Of a stretch of 64,000 bases of DNA, positions 33,232-42,249 are shown piece after piece; position 1 is the first letter of the stretch; every line of letters starts with the position of its first letter. Made by a program: the position numbers and the translations under genes. The DNA lies in contig DJER01000028.1 of assembly GCA_002431905.1 (NCBI GenBank), positions 1 through 64,000 on the forward strand, given 5' to 3'. The DNA is from Christensenella sp. UBA5893. Lineage in GTDB: Bacteria > Bacillota > Clostridia > Christensenellales > UBA1242. Below the pieces are notes generated by a model, which was not told the origin of the DNA, ran no database searches, and was given only the letters and a program-made list of their open reading frames with translations.

Positions 33232-33674
33232 TAGTTTCTTGCTCCTTTTAACTCAACAGTTTGAGGTTTTTGTGCTTCATGATTATGATTTGCATCTTTG
33301 TAAACTCTAAGTCTTTCAAAAGCTTTTCTTCCAAGAGAATTCTTTGGGAGCATACCTTTTACTGCCTTTTCAACAGCGACATTAGATTTTGTTGCCATAA
33401 CTGTTTTGTAATCCATTTCTTTTAGTCCACCTGCATAACCTGAGTGGCTTCTAAGCATTTTTTGTGTCAATTTTTTACCTGTTAAAATAACCTTATCTGA
33501 GTTAATTACTATAACATGGTCACCTGTGTCAACATGTGGTGTGTATGTTGGTTTGTTCTTTCCTGTTAAGATGTCTGCAACTTGAGAAGCAAGTCTTCCA
33601 AGAGGCATATTTGTTGCATCAACAAGATACCATTTTCTTTCCACATTTGCTGGTTTTTCCATAAATGTTTTCAT
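33231..33674 (-). CDS. rplM: Ribosomal protein uL13
   Basis: 147 residues with the family start MKTFMEKP and the blocks WYLVDATNMPLGRLAS, HVDTGDHVIVINS, KLTQKMLRSHSGYAGGLKE and GMLPKNSLGRKAFERLRVY. It is an early-assembly 50S protein. GGAGG precedes the ATG. First gene of rplM-rpsI, behind a structured leader. Confidence 0.98.
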   Translation of the reverse strand: MKTFMEKPANVERKWYLVDATNMPLGRLASQVADILTGKNKPTYTPHVDTGDHVIVINSDKVILTGKKLTQKMLRSHSGYAGGLKEMDYKTVMATKSNVAVEKAVKGMLPKNSLGRKAFERLRVYKDANHNHEAQKPQTVELKGARN

Positions 33675-33694
33675 TGATTTTTTCCTCCAAAAAT

Positions 33695-33775
33695 TTACGC
33701 CTTGTTTGTATAGACAATTCTTTTTTTAAGGGGCTAACTTTACAAAAAAAATGCCTAACCCTAGACGAGTATAAT
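33695..33775 (-). promoter_or_regulatory. Probable uL13 leader RNA
   Basis: On the minus strand GGGTTAGGCA and AGTTAGCCCC lie about 15 bases apart and could pair (TAGGC... with ...GCCCC), followed by an AT tract and GGAGG. Position and motifs fit the L13 leader of Firmicutes that controls rplM-rpsI. No covariance test was possible. Confidence 0.5.
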
Positions 33776-33846
33776 TTTATTATAAACTCTACTATTTGTC
33801 AAGCATATTTTTTAATTTTTATGTATGAATAAATATACATAATTAT

Positions 33847-34587
33847 TTATAAATATTCAACATTATAAAGATATAGTCCATTTGGCTTTGCTGTTTTCCC
33901 ACCAATTGCTCTCTCCCCGGTTTCAAACATTTTGTCAATTATTTCAATGTCAAGATTTCCTCTTGAAATATCAAGAATTGTTCCAATTATAATTCTAACC
34001 ATATTGTATAAAAATCCATTTCCCGTTATTTTGAATATCAAAAAGTTATCTTTTTTTTCAAATGTAAAATTATAAATGGTTCTTTCATAATCTTTTACAT
34101 CAGTATTTGCACTTGAAAATGCTTTAAAATTGTGAGTGCCGATTATTTTTTTCACACATTCGTTAATTTTTTGTTCATCAAGACTATATTGGCAATGTGT
34201 AACCATATCCCACAAAATTGGGCTTGCAATCTCACTTTGCCTTACCACATACATATATGTTTTTTTCTTTGTCGAAAACCTTGCATTAAAGTTTTCATCA
34301 ACTTCCTTTGCATCATTAACTCTTATATCTTGTGGCAAATAAGTGTTTAATGCCCTTGGAATAATTTTTACATCTATATTTTTTGATGTTTGAAAGTTTA
34401 TGCACTGTTTGAGTGCGTGGACACCAGCATCAGTTCTTCCACTTGCTGTAATTTTCACATCTTCACAAAAGACATTTTTAATTGCCACTGCAAGATAATT
34501 TTCAATAGTTTCTTGAGTGTTTTTTTGTCTTTGAAAGCCCTTATAATTTGTGCCCTTATATGATATTTCCAATAAAATATTTCTCAT
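33847..34587 (-). CDS. truA: tRNA pseudouridine38-40 synthase
   Basis: 246 residues, usual for TruA. The start ILLEISYKGTNYKGFQRQ, the catalytic Asp in SGRTDAGVHA, the KTYMYVVR block and the C-terminal GNGFLYNMVRIIIGT motif are complete. It makes pseudouridine at positions 38-40 of the tRNA anticodon arm. Divergent from PFOR. Confidence 0.97.
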   Translation of the reverse strand: MRNILLEISYKGTNYKGFQRQKNTQETIENYLAVAIKNVFCEDVKITASGRTDAGVHALKQCINFQTSKNIDVKIIPRALNTYLPQDIRVNDAKEVDENFNARFSTKKKTYMYVVRQSEIASPILWDMVTHCQYSLDEQKINECVKKIIGTHNFKAFSSANTDVKDYERTIYNFTFEKKDNFLIFKITGNGFLYNMVRIIIGTILDISRGNLDIEIIDKMFETGERAIGGKTAKPNGLYLYNVEYL

Positions 34588-34636
34588 ACAAAAATATTAA
34601 AACATTTTTAAATTTTTAGCAATCGAATTTTTGCAT

Positions 34637-34642
34637 TATAAT
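34637..34642 (+). promoter_or_regulatory. Likely -10 element of the PFOR promoter
   Basis: A perfect TATAAT lies 36 bases before the PFOR ATG. The -35 area (about 34614-34619) is T-rich but a poor match. The GAAAGAGG ribosome site follows. Confidence 0.4.
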
Positions 34643-34677
34643 TAGATTTATGGTAATATATATAGAAAGAGGTTTTT

Positions 34678-37600
34678 ATGACATACAAAACAGTTGACGG
34701 CAACACAGCAACAGCCGAAATTGCCTACAAATTAAGTGAAGTTTCCGCAATATATCCAATAACACCTTCATCTACCATGGCAGAGCTAGTTAGCCAATGG
34801 TCAAATGAAGGCAAACAAAATATATTTGGCGACACTGTTCTTGTGAGAGAAATGCAATCAGAGGCCGGTGTTAGTGGTGCAATTCATGGAGCTTTGTCTT
34901 GTGGTGCACTTGCCACAACTTTTACATCAAGTCAAGGCTTGCTTCTTATGATTCCTAATATGTATAAAATTGCGGGTGAATGTTTGCCATGTGTTTTTCA
35001 CATTTCAGCAAGAGCCTTGGCAACTCATGCATTAAGTATCTTTGGTGACCACAGTGATGTTATGGCAGTACGTTCAACAGGGTTTAATATTTTGGCATCA
35101 AATAGTGTTCAAGAATGTTATGATATGGCTCTTGCAAGTCATTTGCTTACACTTAAAACAAGTTTACCTGTTCTTCACTTTTTTGATGGATTTAGAACAA
35201 GTCATGAAATTGAAAAAATCTCTGTTATTGACGATGAAGATATTAAAAAAATTTATCCACATAAAGAACTTGAAGCATTCAAAAGTCGAGCATTAAACTC
35301 ACACAACCCAATCCAAAAAGGGACAGCACAAAATCCAGATGTGTATTTTCAAAATCGTGAAAGATGTAATGAACTTTACAACCAAGTTTTTGACAAGCTT
35401 ACCGAAGTTTTTTCCGATATCAAATCAATTACCGGCAGGAGTTATTCGCCTTATGAATTTTTTGGAGATCAAAATGCTGAATATGTTATTGTTGCAATGG
35501 GCAGTGGGATTGAAACAATAAAAGAAACAGTAAAATATTTAAACAGCAAGGGTGCAAAACTTGGCGTATTGAATGTAAGACTATTTAGACCTTTCTTCTC
35601 AAAAGAATTTGTAAAAATGCTTCCAAAAAGTGTAAAAAAAGTGGTTGTGCTTGACAGAACAAAAGAAAGTGGTGCAAGTGGCGAGCCATTATACAACGAT
35701 GTATGCTCTGCTATTCTTGAAAACACCCCAAATGTTAAAGTAATTGGCGGAAGATATGGGCTTGGAGGAAAGGAATTTAATCCTACACATGTTTATGCCA
35801 TTTATCAAAATTTGATTAGCAAAACACCAAAAAATCACTTTACTGTTGGAATTGAAGATGATGTAACAAACACTTCCCTACCTTTATCTAACTTTGAGAT
35901 TTTGGATGATGACTGCTATAATTTGAAATTTTACGGGCTAGGCTCTGACGGAACAGTTAGTGCAAACAAAAACAGCATAAAGATTATTAGTCAGCTTGAT
36001 AGTAAATATGTACAAGCATATTTTGAATATGACTCAAAAAAATCTGGAAGTTTGACAACTTCACACTTAAGATTAAGCAATAACCCAATAAACAAGCCAT
36101 ACAAAGCTCTACATCACGATTTTATTGCGATTCATAATTTTACATTTATTGGAAGATATGATTTGATTTCTTCGTTGAAAGAAAATAGCATTGTTTTAAT
36201 AAACACAAAATTAAGTGATAATGAACTTGGCGAGTATTTACCACAAGAATTTGTTAATATATTAAAAGAAAAAAATGCAACATTATACACAATTGATGCA
36301 CAAAAAATTGCAAATGATGTTGGGCTTGGTGGAAAAATCAATGTAATAATGCAAACTGCATTCTTTAAACTTTTAAAAGACATACCTTTTGAACAATCAA
36401 TTGCAAAGATTAAGGAAACAACAATTTCAACATACTCAAGAAAGGGTGACGATATTGTAAACAAAAACCTTAAAGCAATTGACCTTGCACTTGACGGAAT
36501 AAATAAAATTGATTATTCAAACTATGTTGGATACAAAAGCACAAGACCTAATGCAACAAATTGCAAATTTTTTGATGAGATTATATCAAAAATAGAAAAA
36601 AACAAAGGCGATGATTTACCTGTGTCAAGTTTTTCAGTTGATGGAAGTGTTCCAACAAATACTTCAAAATATCTAAAACGAGGAATATCTGCAAGTGTTC
36701 CAATGTGGATAAAAGAAAACTGTATACAATGTGGGTTATGCTCTCTTGCCTGCCCACATGGAGCAATTAGGAGTGTTTTGATTGATGAAAAAGATGACAC
36801 AAATAAAGAATTTGAAACAATTGCAACAATTGGAATGAAAGGCAAAAAAATCCGCATACAAATCAGTCCAAAAGATTGTACCGGTTGTGGTGTTTGTGTG
36901 AACACTTGCCCTGCCTTAAAAAAAGCACTTACAATGCAAGAAAATATAAATTACTATAAAAAAGAAGAGAAAAATTATAACTATAGTCAAACATTGAAAA
37001 AAGAAAAATCAATATTCAACAAATTCACTTCAAAGGGTATTCAATTCTACGAGCCATACTTTGAATATAGTTACGCTTGTGCCGGTTGTGGAGAAACACC
37101 TTATATTAAACTTTTAACACAGCTATTTGGCGATAATATGATAATTGCTAATGCCACCGGGTGTTCAAGCATTTATGGTGGTTCATACCCTGTTTGTCCT
37201 TACACAAAAGATGAGAACGACAACGGGCCGAGTTGGGCAAATAGTTTGTTTGAAGATAATGCCGAATATGGTTATGGGTTTAAACTTGCCATTGACCAAG
37301 AAAAAAAGCATAATGAAAATAACAATAAACAAGTAAGCGATAAATCTGTTTGGATAATTGGTGGAGATGGCTGGGCATATGATATTGGATATAGTGGTAT
37401 TGACCAGATTTTGAATAGCAAAGAAAATGTAAATATTTTGGTTCTCGATACTGAAGTTTACTCAAACACCGGCGGACAATCTTCAAAGAGCACACCATTT
37501 GGAAGCATCACAAAATTTAACAGTAATGGAAAGCAAACAAGCAAAAAAGATTTGGGTGCGATTGCGATGACAAGCGGTAATGCATATGTTGCAAGTATAA

Positions 37601-37977
37601 GTTTGGGTGCAAATCCAAATCAAGCAATAAAAGCACTAAAGGAAGCACAAGAGTTTGATGGACCAAGTTTGGTTATATGTTACTGTCCTTGTATTAACCA
37701 TGGTTTTGACATGGCAAAATCAAATGAGCATATGAAACTTTGTGTTGAGAGTGGATATTGGAATTTATATAGATTTAATCCAAATAAGGAAAGGCCATTA
37801 ACAATTGATAGCAATTCCCCAACAAAAGATTACAAAGAATTTTTGCTAACAGAAACAAGATATACAAACCTTATGAAAAAAGACCCAATTCATGCAGAAG
37901 AAATATATAATCAAAGTAAATTAGATGCACAAAAGAGATATAATAATTTGCAAAATATTCTAAAAAATCAAGAATAA
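34678..37977 (+). CDS. nifJ: Pyruvate:ferredoxin (flavodoxin) oxidoreductase
   Basis: 1099 residues as a single chain, with all subunit domains fused in the usual order. The N-terminal pyrimidine-binding domain starts YKTVDGNTATAEIAYK. A gamma-type domain follows, then two 4Fe-4S motifs (Cys682/685/688/692, CIQCGLC; Cys734/737/740/744, CTGCGVC), an extra CAGCGE cluster contact near 802, and the thiamine-diphosphate site GGDGWAYDIG (895-904). It turns pyruvate and CoA into acetyl-CoA, CO2 and reduced ferredoxin under anaerobic conditions. It is about 70 residues shorter than common single-chain PFORs, at the C-terminus. Monocistronic. Confidence 0.97.
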   Translation: MTYKTVDGNTATAEIAYKLSEVSAIYPITPSSTMAELVSQWSNEGKQNIFGDTVLVREMQSEAGVSGAIHGALSCGALATTFTSSQGLLLMIPNMYKIAGECLPCVFHISARALATHALSIFGDHSDVMAVRSTGFNILASNSVQECYDMALASHLLTLKTSLPVLHFFDGFRTSHEIEKISVIDDEDIKKIYPHKELEAFKSRALNSHNPIQKGTAQNPDVYFQNRERCNELYNQVFDKLTEVFSDIKSITGRSYSPYEFFGDQNAEYVIVAMGSGIETIKETVKYLNSKGAKLGVLNVRLFRPFFSKEFVKMLPKSVKKVVVLDRTKESGASGEPLYNDVCSAILENTPNVKVIGGRYGLGGKEFNPTHVYAIYQNLISKTPKNHFTVGIEDDVTNTSLPLSNFEILDDDCYNLKFYGLGSDGTVSANKNSIKIISQLDSKYVQAYFEYDSKKSGSLTTSHLRLSNNPINKPYKALHHDFIAIHNFTFIGRYDLISSLKENSIVLINTKLSDNELGEYLPQEFVNILKEKNATLYTIDAQKIANDVGLGGKINVIMQTAFFKLLKDIPFEQSIAKIKETTISTYSRKGDDIVNKNLKAIDLALDGINKIDYSNYVGYKSTRPNATNCKFFDEIISKIEKNKGDDLPVSSFSVDGSVPTNTSKYLKRGISASVPMWIKENCIQCGLCSLACPHGAIRSVLIDEKDDTNKEFETIATIGMKGKKIRIQISPKDCTGCGVCVNTCPALKKALTMQENINYYKKEEKNYNYSQTLKKEKSIFNKFTSKGIQFYEPYFEYSYACAGCGETPYIKLLTQLFGDNMIIANATGCSSIYGGSYPVCPYTKDENDNGPSWANSLFEDNAEYGYGFKLAIDQEKKHNENNNKQVSDKSVWIIGGDGWAYDIGYSGIDQILNSKENVNILVLDTEVYSNTGGQSSKSTPFGSITKFNSNGKQTSKKDLGAIAMTSGNAYVASISLGANPNQAIKALKEAQEFDGPSLVICYCPCINHGFDMAKSNEHMKLCVESGYWNLYRFNPNKERPLTIDSNSPTKDYKEFLLTETRYTNLMKKDPIHAEEIYNQSKLDAQKRYNNLQNILKNQE

Positions 37978-38047
37978 AATTTGTATTTTTGCATAAATTA
38001 GTATTGTTAATTAAAAATATAAAAAAATATTTTTAATTTTAACAAAT

Positions 38048-38076
38048 ATGCCACAAAAAAATTGTGGCATTTTTTA
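38048..38076 (+). terminator. PFOR terminator
   Basis: ATGCCACAA and TTGTGGCAT form a stem followed by TTTTTT, about 70 bases after the PFOR stop. Confidence 0.85.
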
Positions 38077-38087
38077 TTAAATAATAA

Positions 38088-38190
38088 AGGCAAAAAACCT
38101 GCAAGTCTTTTGATTAAAGATATTGCAGGTTTTTGCTCTAGTAAGAAAAATAATATTTAATAAATTTAATTACATATTTTTTCTTACACA
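38088..38190 (-). terminator. Terminator region of transketolase
   Basis: On the minus strand AAAACCTGCAA pairs with TTGCAGGTTTT with a long loop (about 38091-38137). A second AT-rich hairpin (GTAAGAAAAAT with ATATTTTTTCTTAC, about 38139-38187) lies closer to the gene. No gene is seen in the gap 37978-38228. Confidence 0.6.
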
Positions 38191-38228
38191 TATATCATGT
38201 GTAGATATATTTATTTTATTCAAGAATT

Positions 38229-40190
38229 TTAATTATTTTTTAAATATTTTTTAATTGTTTTTGCAATTTCATTTGGTGTGAATTTAAAATAATTTTCAAT
38301 ATCATTTTGCTTTGCACTTTTCCCAAAATTTTCAATGCTAAATTTTATACCATTTTTACCAATATATTTTTCCCATACATTGTCATTTGATGCTTCCAAA
38401 CTAACTTTTAAAGTTGCTCTTGACAACACATCTTTTTTATATTTTTCAGGTTGATTTTCAAAAATTTCCAAGCAAGGAAAACTTGCAATAACAACTTTTA
38501 TATTTTGTCCTTCCAAAATTGACTTTACATTTTGAGCAAGTTCAACTTCGCTTCCTGTTGCAAGTATTTCAACATCCCCATAATCACCAGCAATTATATA
38601 ACCGCCAAGTTTTGCAATGTCAAAACTGTTATTTTGGTTTTTTAGTGTTTGCTTTGAAAGAATAAAACATGATGGATTTTTGCCAGATAATGCATTGTCA
38701 TAACTTGCAAGCAATTCTACTATATTGCAAGGTCTATACACATTCAAATTTGGGATAAGCCTTAATGCACCAAGTTGTTCAACACACTGGTGTGTTGGAC
38801 CATCTTGCCCCACTCTAAAATTGTCATGGCTAAACATAAACATTGAAGGAATATTCATTTGTGCACTCATTCTTATCGGTGGCAACATATAATTTGAAAA
38901 TGCCAAAAATGTTGAGCAAAATGATGGATTCATCATATACAAAGTTATTCCGTTGCAAATTGCCCCCATGGAATGTTCCCTTACCCCAAAGTGAATATTT
39001 TTGCCACGTCTATTTTCGCAAGAAAAATCACCACCGCCTTCTATATATGCCTTTGTGGTAAGCGAAACATCTGCACATCCACCAACAAACCTTGGCATTT
39101 TGTTTGAAAGTTCTTTTAATATGACTTGATTTGCATCTCGCATTGCATAATCTTTGTCAATTTGTTCTTGCTTTAACAAATGTTGCATATTGATAGATTT
39201 ATTATCCATATAGTTTACCAATTGTTTGAATAACTCTGGGCAAGCTTTTTGATAAACTGCAAAATTATTATTCCACTTTTCTATCAAATGATTGTTTCTT
39301 TCATTTGTTTTCATTATATGGTCTTTTATATCATCAGAAAGTTTGAATGAATCAGTAATTTGCAACTTTTCTTTTAAATCATCAAGGTCAGTTTTTGTTA
39401 ATGGGTTTCCGTGAATAAGATTTGACCCGGCAAGTTTTGAGTTTAACCCAATTGTTGTTTTAAAAATTATAACAGTTGGTTTATTATTCGATTTTTTTGC
39501 TTTTGCAATTGCTCTTGTAACACAAAAATAATTGTTTCCGTTTCTGCATACAATAACATTCCAATTCATTGACTTAAATTTTTTTACAGGATTTTCTGCA
39601 TTAGAAATATTAAGTTTGCCATCTATTGTTGTTCTATTACAATCATATAACAATATCAACTTGTTTAATTTCAGTGTTCCAGCAAGGCTTATTGCTTCTT
39701 GAGCAACACCTTCCATTAAACAACCGTCACCACACAAGCAATATGTGTAATTGTCAACAACTGGATATTTTTGTGCATTAAACCTTGACGCTACCATCGT
39801 TTCGGCAATCGCCATTCCAACTGCATTGGCAACTCCCTGTCCAAGAGGTCCCGTTGATGCTTCAACGAAATTTGTTGTGTTGTATTCAGGATGCCCCGGT
39901 GTTCTTGAATTTAGTTGTCTAAAATTTTTTAAATCATCTTCATTTAGACCAAAATTAAACATATATGCTGTGGCATAATACAAAGAACTCGCATGCCCAC
40001 AAGAAAGAACGAATCTATCCCTTGGGAAAAACTTATGGTCTTTTACATCATAAAAATAGTGGTCCTTAAAGAGTGCGTACATAATCTCTGTTGCCCCAAG
40101 TGCCACTCCGGGATGACCACTATTTGCATTTGTTATCATTTCACAAGACATTGCTCTTAAATAATTCAAGCATTTCTTATTTATGTTCAC
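38229..40190 (-). CDS. tkt: Transketolase
   Basis: 653 residues. The thiamine-diphosphate domain has SGHPGVALGATE, GPLGQGVANAVGMA and the GDGCLMEGVAQEA...NN-type region (DCNRTTIDG); the pyrimidine domain has VGGCADVS, the catalytic Glu in FGVREHSMGAICNG, and the C-terminal domain is intact. It moves two-carbon units in the non-oxidative pentose phosphate pathway. The start is GTG at 40190 with GGAGG nine bases upstream, and it overlaps the upstream kinase-like gene by 14 bases. Confidence 0.96.
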   Translation of the reverse strand: MNINKKCLNYLRAMSCEMITNANSGHPGVALGATEIMYALFKDHYFYDVKDHKFFPRDRFVLSCGHASSLYYATAYMFNFGLNEDDLKNFRQLNSRTPGHPEYNTTNFVEASTGPLGQGVANAVGMAIAETMVASRFNAQKYPVVDNYTYCLCGDGCLMEGVAQEAISLAGTLKLNKLILLYDCNRTTIDGKLNISNAENPVKKFKSMNWNVIVCRNGNNYFCVTRAIAKAKKSNNKPTVIIFKTTIGLNSKLAGSNLIHGNPLTKTDLDDLKEKLQITDSFKLSDDIKDHIMKTNERNNHLIEKWNNNFAVYQKACPELFKQLVNYMDNKSINMQHLLKQEQIDKDYAMRDANQVILKELSNKMPRFVGGCADVSLTTKAYIEGGGDFSCENRRGKNIHFGVREHSMGAICNGITLYMMNPSFCSTFLAFSNYMLPPIRMSAQMNIPSMFMFSHDNFRVGQDGPTHQCVEQLGALRLIPNLNVYRPCNIVELLASYDNALSGKNPSCFILSKQTLKNQNNSFDIAKLGGYIIAGDYGDVEILATGSEVELAQNVKSILEGQNIKVVIASFPCLEIFENQPEKYKKDVLSRATLKVSLEASNDNVWEKYIGKNGIKFSIENFGKSAKQNDIENYFKFTPNEIAKTIKKYLKNN

Positions 40191-40680
40191 AATATATTTC
40201 CTCCAAACACATTTTAATCTCGTTTTCTATTGTGCTTTTCTTTTTATTTCTTACATTTATTGTATATTTTGCCAAGTTTTCAAGTTCGGCATCTTTTTGC
40301 GTGTATGTCAACAAATTTGGAACTATAAACTCATCAACAAAACCAGTTTTGCTTTGCTTTGTTAATTTGTCTTTTGAAAACCTTATATATATAACTAACG
40401 AATTACTAAAATTGGTGTATTGGTTATCTCGCAAAAAATAATGACTTGGTATTGTTATTATTGAATTTTCAAATTCGGCACAACCTTTTATTGCTTTGTT
40501 CTCTTGCAATTTTAAATATTCAACCCCACAAAGTTCTTCCATATTTTTTTTGTTTTGCAATTGGTAATTTACATATTCATCGCCGTCCAAAAAATACGCT
40601 TCCAAAGAGCCCGCAACACTCTGTGCAATTTCTATATTATATTCATAGTTTAGCCCAATAATAACAACATTATTTATCAT
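40177..40680 (-). CDS. Shikimate-kinase-like protein lacking the P-loop
   Basis: 167 residues. Outline and spacing recall shikimate kinase: an N-terminal strand VVIIGLNYEYNIEIAQSVAG, then AYFLDGDEYVNYQ (where the kinase has FIDTDExI) and a later helix with a short substrate-lid-like stretch. The Walker A GxxGxGKS is replaced by GLNYEYNIE, so it can hardly bind ATP the usual way. It overlaps transketolase by 14 bases and precedes it. Pseudoenzyme or unrelated fold; low certainty. Confidence 0.5.
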   Translation of the reverse strand: MINNVVIIGLNYEYNIEIAQSVAGSLEAYFLDGDEYVNYQLQNKKNMEELCGVEYLKLQENKAIKGCAEFENSIITIPSHYFLRDNQYTNFSNSLVIYIRFSKDKLTKQSKTGFVDEFIVPNLLTYTQKDAELENLAKYTINVRNKKKSTIENEIKMCLEEIYCEHK

Positions 40681-40730
40681 ATACTAATATTAACATAAAA
40701 TAATGTTTATAACAACACTTTTCTACCGAT

Positions 40731-42134
40731 TTATTTTATTGTTAATTCTTTGCATGACGAAATAATTTCCATAAATTCTTTTTTTGCAGTATTTACATCC
40801 ATATTAAAAGTTGCATTCATTGTGCCAAGATATTTGTCAGAAATATCAAACTCGGCAGTAAAGATATATGCATTATCATCTAACTTTTGTATGAAATAGA
40901 AAATGTTTTTGCCTTGTATTGTTGAAAATTCTTTTTGCTCTATAACATCGTCATATTTTTTTGTTTTGTCGATGACAAATTTGAATACATTTTTTGAAAA
41001 ATAATTAACTCTTATAGAATTGTTGTCAAAAGTTGCTGTAAACAAATTTACTTTGTCATTGTTATCAATCATTACTTGCCATTTTTTGTCAATATTGAAA
41101 TATATCTTCGTTTTATTGATTAAATAAAATTCATTACCAGAAAGCAAACTTGATTTATACATTTGCATAAAGTTTGCATTTGTATATGACCTTGATATTT
41201 TTTCGGCTTCATTTTGCAATGATTTGTCTTTTATTTCCTTTTTTAAACACTTTCCATATAATATTAAACTTGCCAAAAATAAATCTTGATTACGAGTTTG
41301 TGGAACTTCATTTTTCTTTAGTATATTAGAATAATCTCCAACAAAATCCAATGTTACAATATTTGATTTATCAATTTCTAATATCATATCCATCATATCT
41401 TTTTTGTAGTTAAGATTAAAGTTTTTTTGCATTGCCATATTTATGCAAACTTTTGCCAAAACATATTTTTTTGTCAAGAAAAAATACTTTGCATAATAAT
41501 ATTGCAAAACCCCAAATTCAGCATCGTTTTTGGCAACCAAGTATGCACTTTTTAGGCAGTTTTTTAATTCTTCAACATAACCATACTTTGCAAATATGTA
41601 CATTGCTCTGTCATAATAAAGAAAGTTCATTGGCGAACAGTATATTGAATGTTTTATACATTCAATGGCCTTGTCAACATCTTCAAGTCCTAGGCAAACA
41701 GTTGAATAATTAAGATAAATAATACTTTCACCACTTGATAAAAAATGCTCCTTAAATTCAGGATGAAACATACAATATACATAAAAATCAAAAGTAGAAT
41801 CAAATGATATAAAGTTTTGTGGCAAATCATAATACCAAAGTGCTTTATTAACATAAAACAATGCCATTTCATATTTTTTTTGGCTAATCAAAACATTTAA
41901 TTTTTTTGTGTAATACTCAAAAAATGAAATGTCAATTTTTACCAAAATGTTTTTATATTGATTAAAAATTTGTATATCATGCTCACAATATTTTTTTAGT
42001 AATTTTGCAACATCGAGCTTTTCAAAATATTCTTCTTCAGTTTTTGTTTCTTCATTTAGGTATTCAGCCATACTTGCCGAGTCTTTTATTGCATCCCCAC
42101 AAAAACTTTCTATTATCTCGTGTATATCTTTCAT
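40731..42134 (-). CDS. TPR-repeat protein, 467 aa
   Basis: The middle (about 85-245) holds tetratricopeptide-like helix pairs (KKYEMALFYVNKALWYYDLP, EDVDKAIECIKHSIYCSPMNFLYY, KKYVLAKVCINMAMQK). The C-terminal 180 residues are beta-rich and unassigned. No signal peptide or membrane span, so a cytosolic scaffold. It stands before the kinase-like/transketolase pair with a 50-base gap. Function unknown. Confidence 0.7.
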   Translation of the reverse strand: MKDIHEIIESFCGDAIKDSASMAEYLNEETKTEEEYFEKLDVAKLLKKYCEHDIQIFNQYKNILVKIDISFFEYYTKKLNVLISQKKYEMALFYVNKALWYYDLPQNFISFDSTFDFYVYCMFHPEFKEHFLSSGESIIYLNYSTVCLGLEDVDKAIECIKHSIYCSPMNFLYYDRAMYIFAKYGYVEELKNCLKSAYLVAKNDAEFGVLQYYYAKYFFLTKKYVLAKVCINMAMQKNFNLNYKKDMMDMILEIDKSNIVTLDFVGDYSNILKKNEVPQTRNQDLFLASLILYGKCLKKEIKDKSLQNEAEKISRSYTNANFMQMYKSSLLSGNEFYLINKTKIYFNIDKKWQVMIDNNDKVNLFTATFDNNSIRVNYFSKNVFKFVIDKTKKYDDVIEQKEFSTIQGKNIFYFIQKLDDNAYIFTAEFDISDKYLGTMNATFNMDVNTAKKEFMEIISSCKELTIK

Positions 42135-42198
42135 AGCATATATTTTAACATATTTATCAAAAGTTGTAAAACTTCACAACTAATATAATTTACTTTAT

Positions 42199-42236
42199 AA
42201 AAAAAATCTATCAGCTTTTGCTAATAGATTTTTTAT
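42199..42236 (-). terminator. Terminator of the Ig-like surface protein gene
   Basis: On the minus strand AAATCTATtAGC pairs with GCTgATAGATTT with one mismatch, followed by TTTTTT. It lies about 15 bases after the stop at 42250. Confidence 0.8.
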
Positions 42237-42249
42237 TTACTTTTTCGGC

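Noticed and set aside
35469..37498. Minus-strand frames opposite PFOR
   Set aside because: Antisense shadows of a complete, conserved gene.
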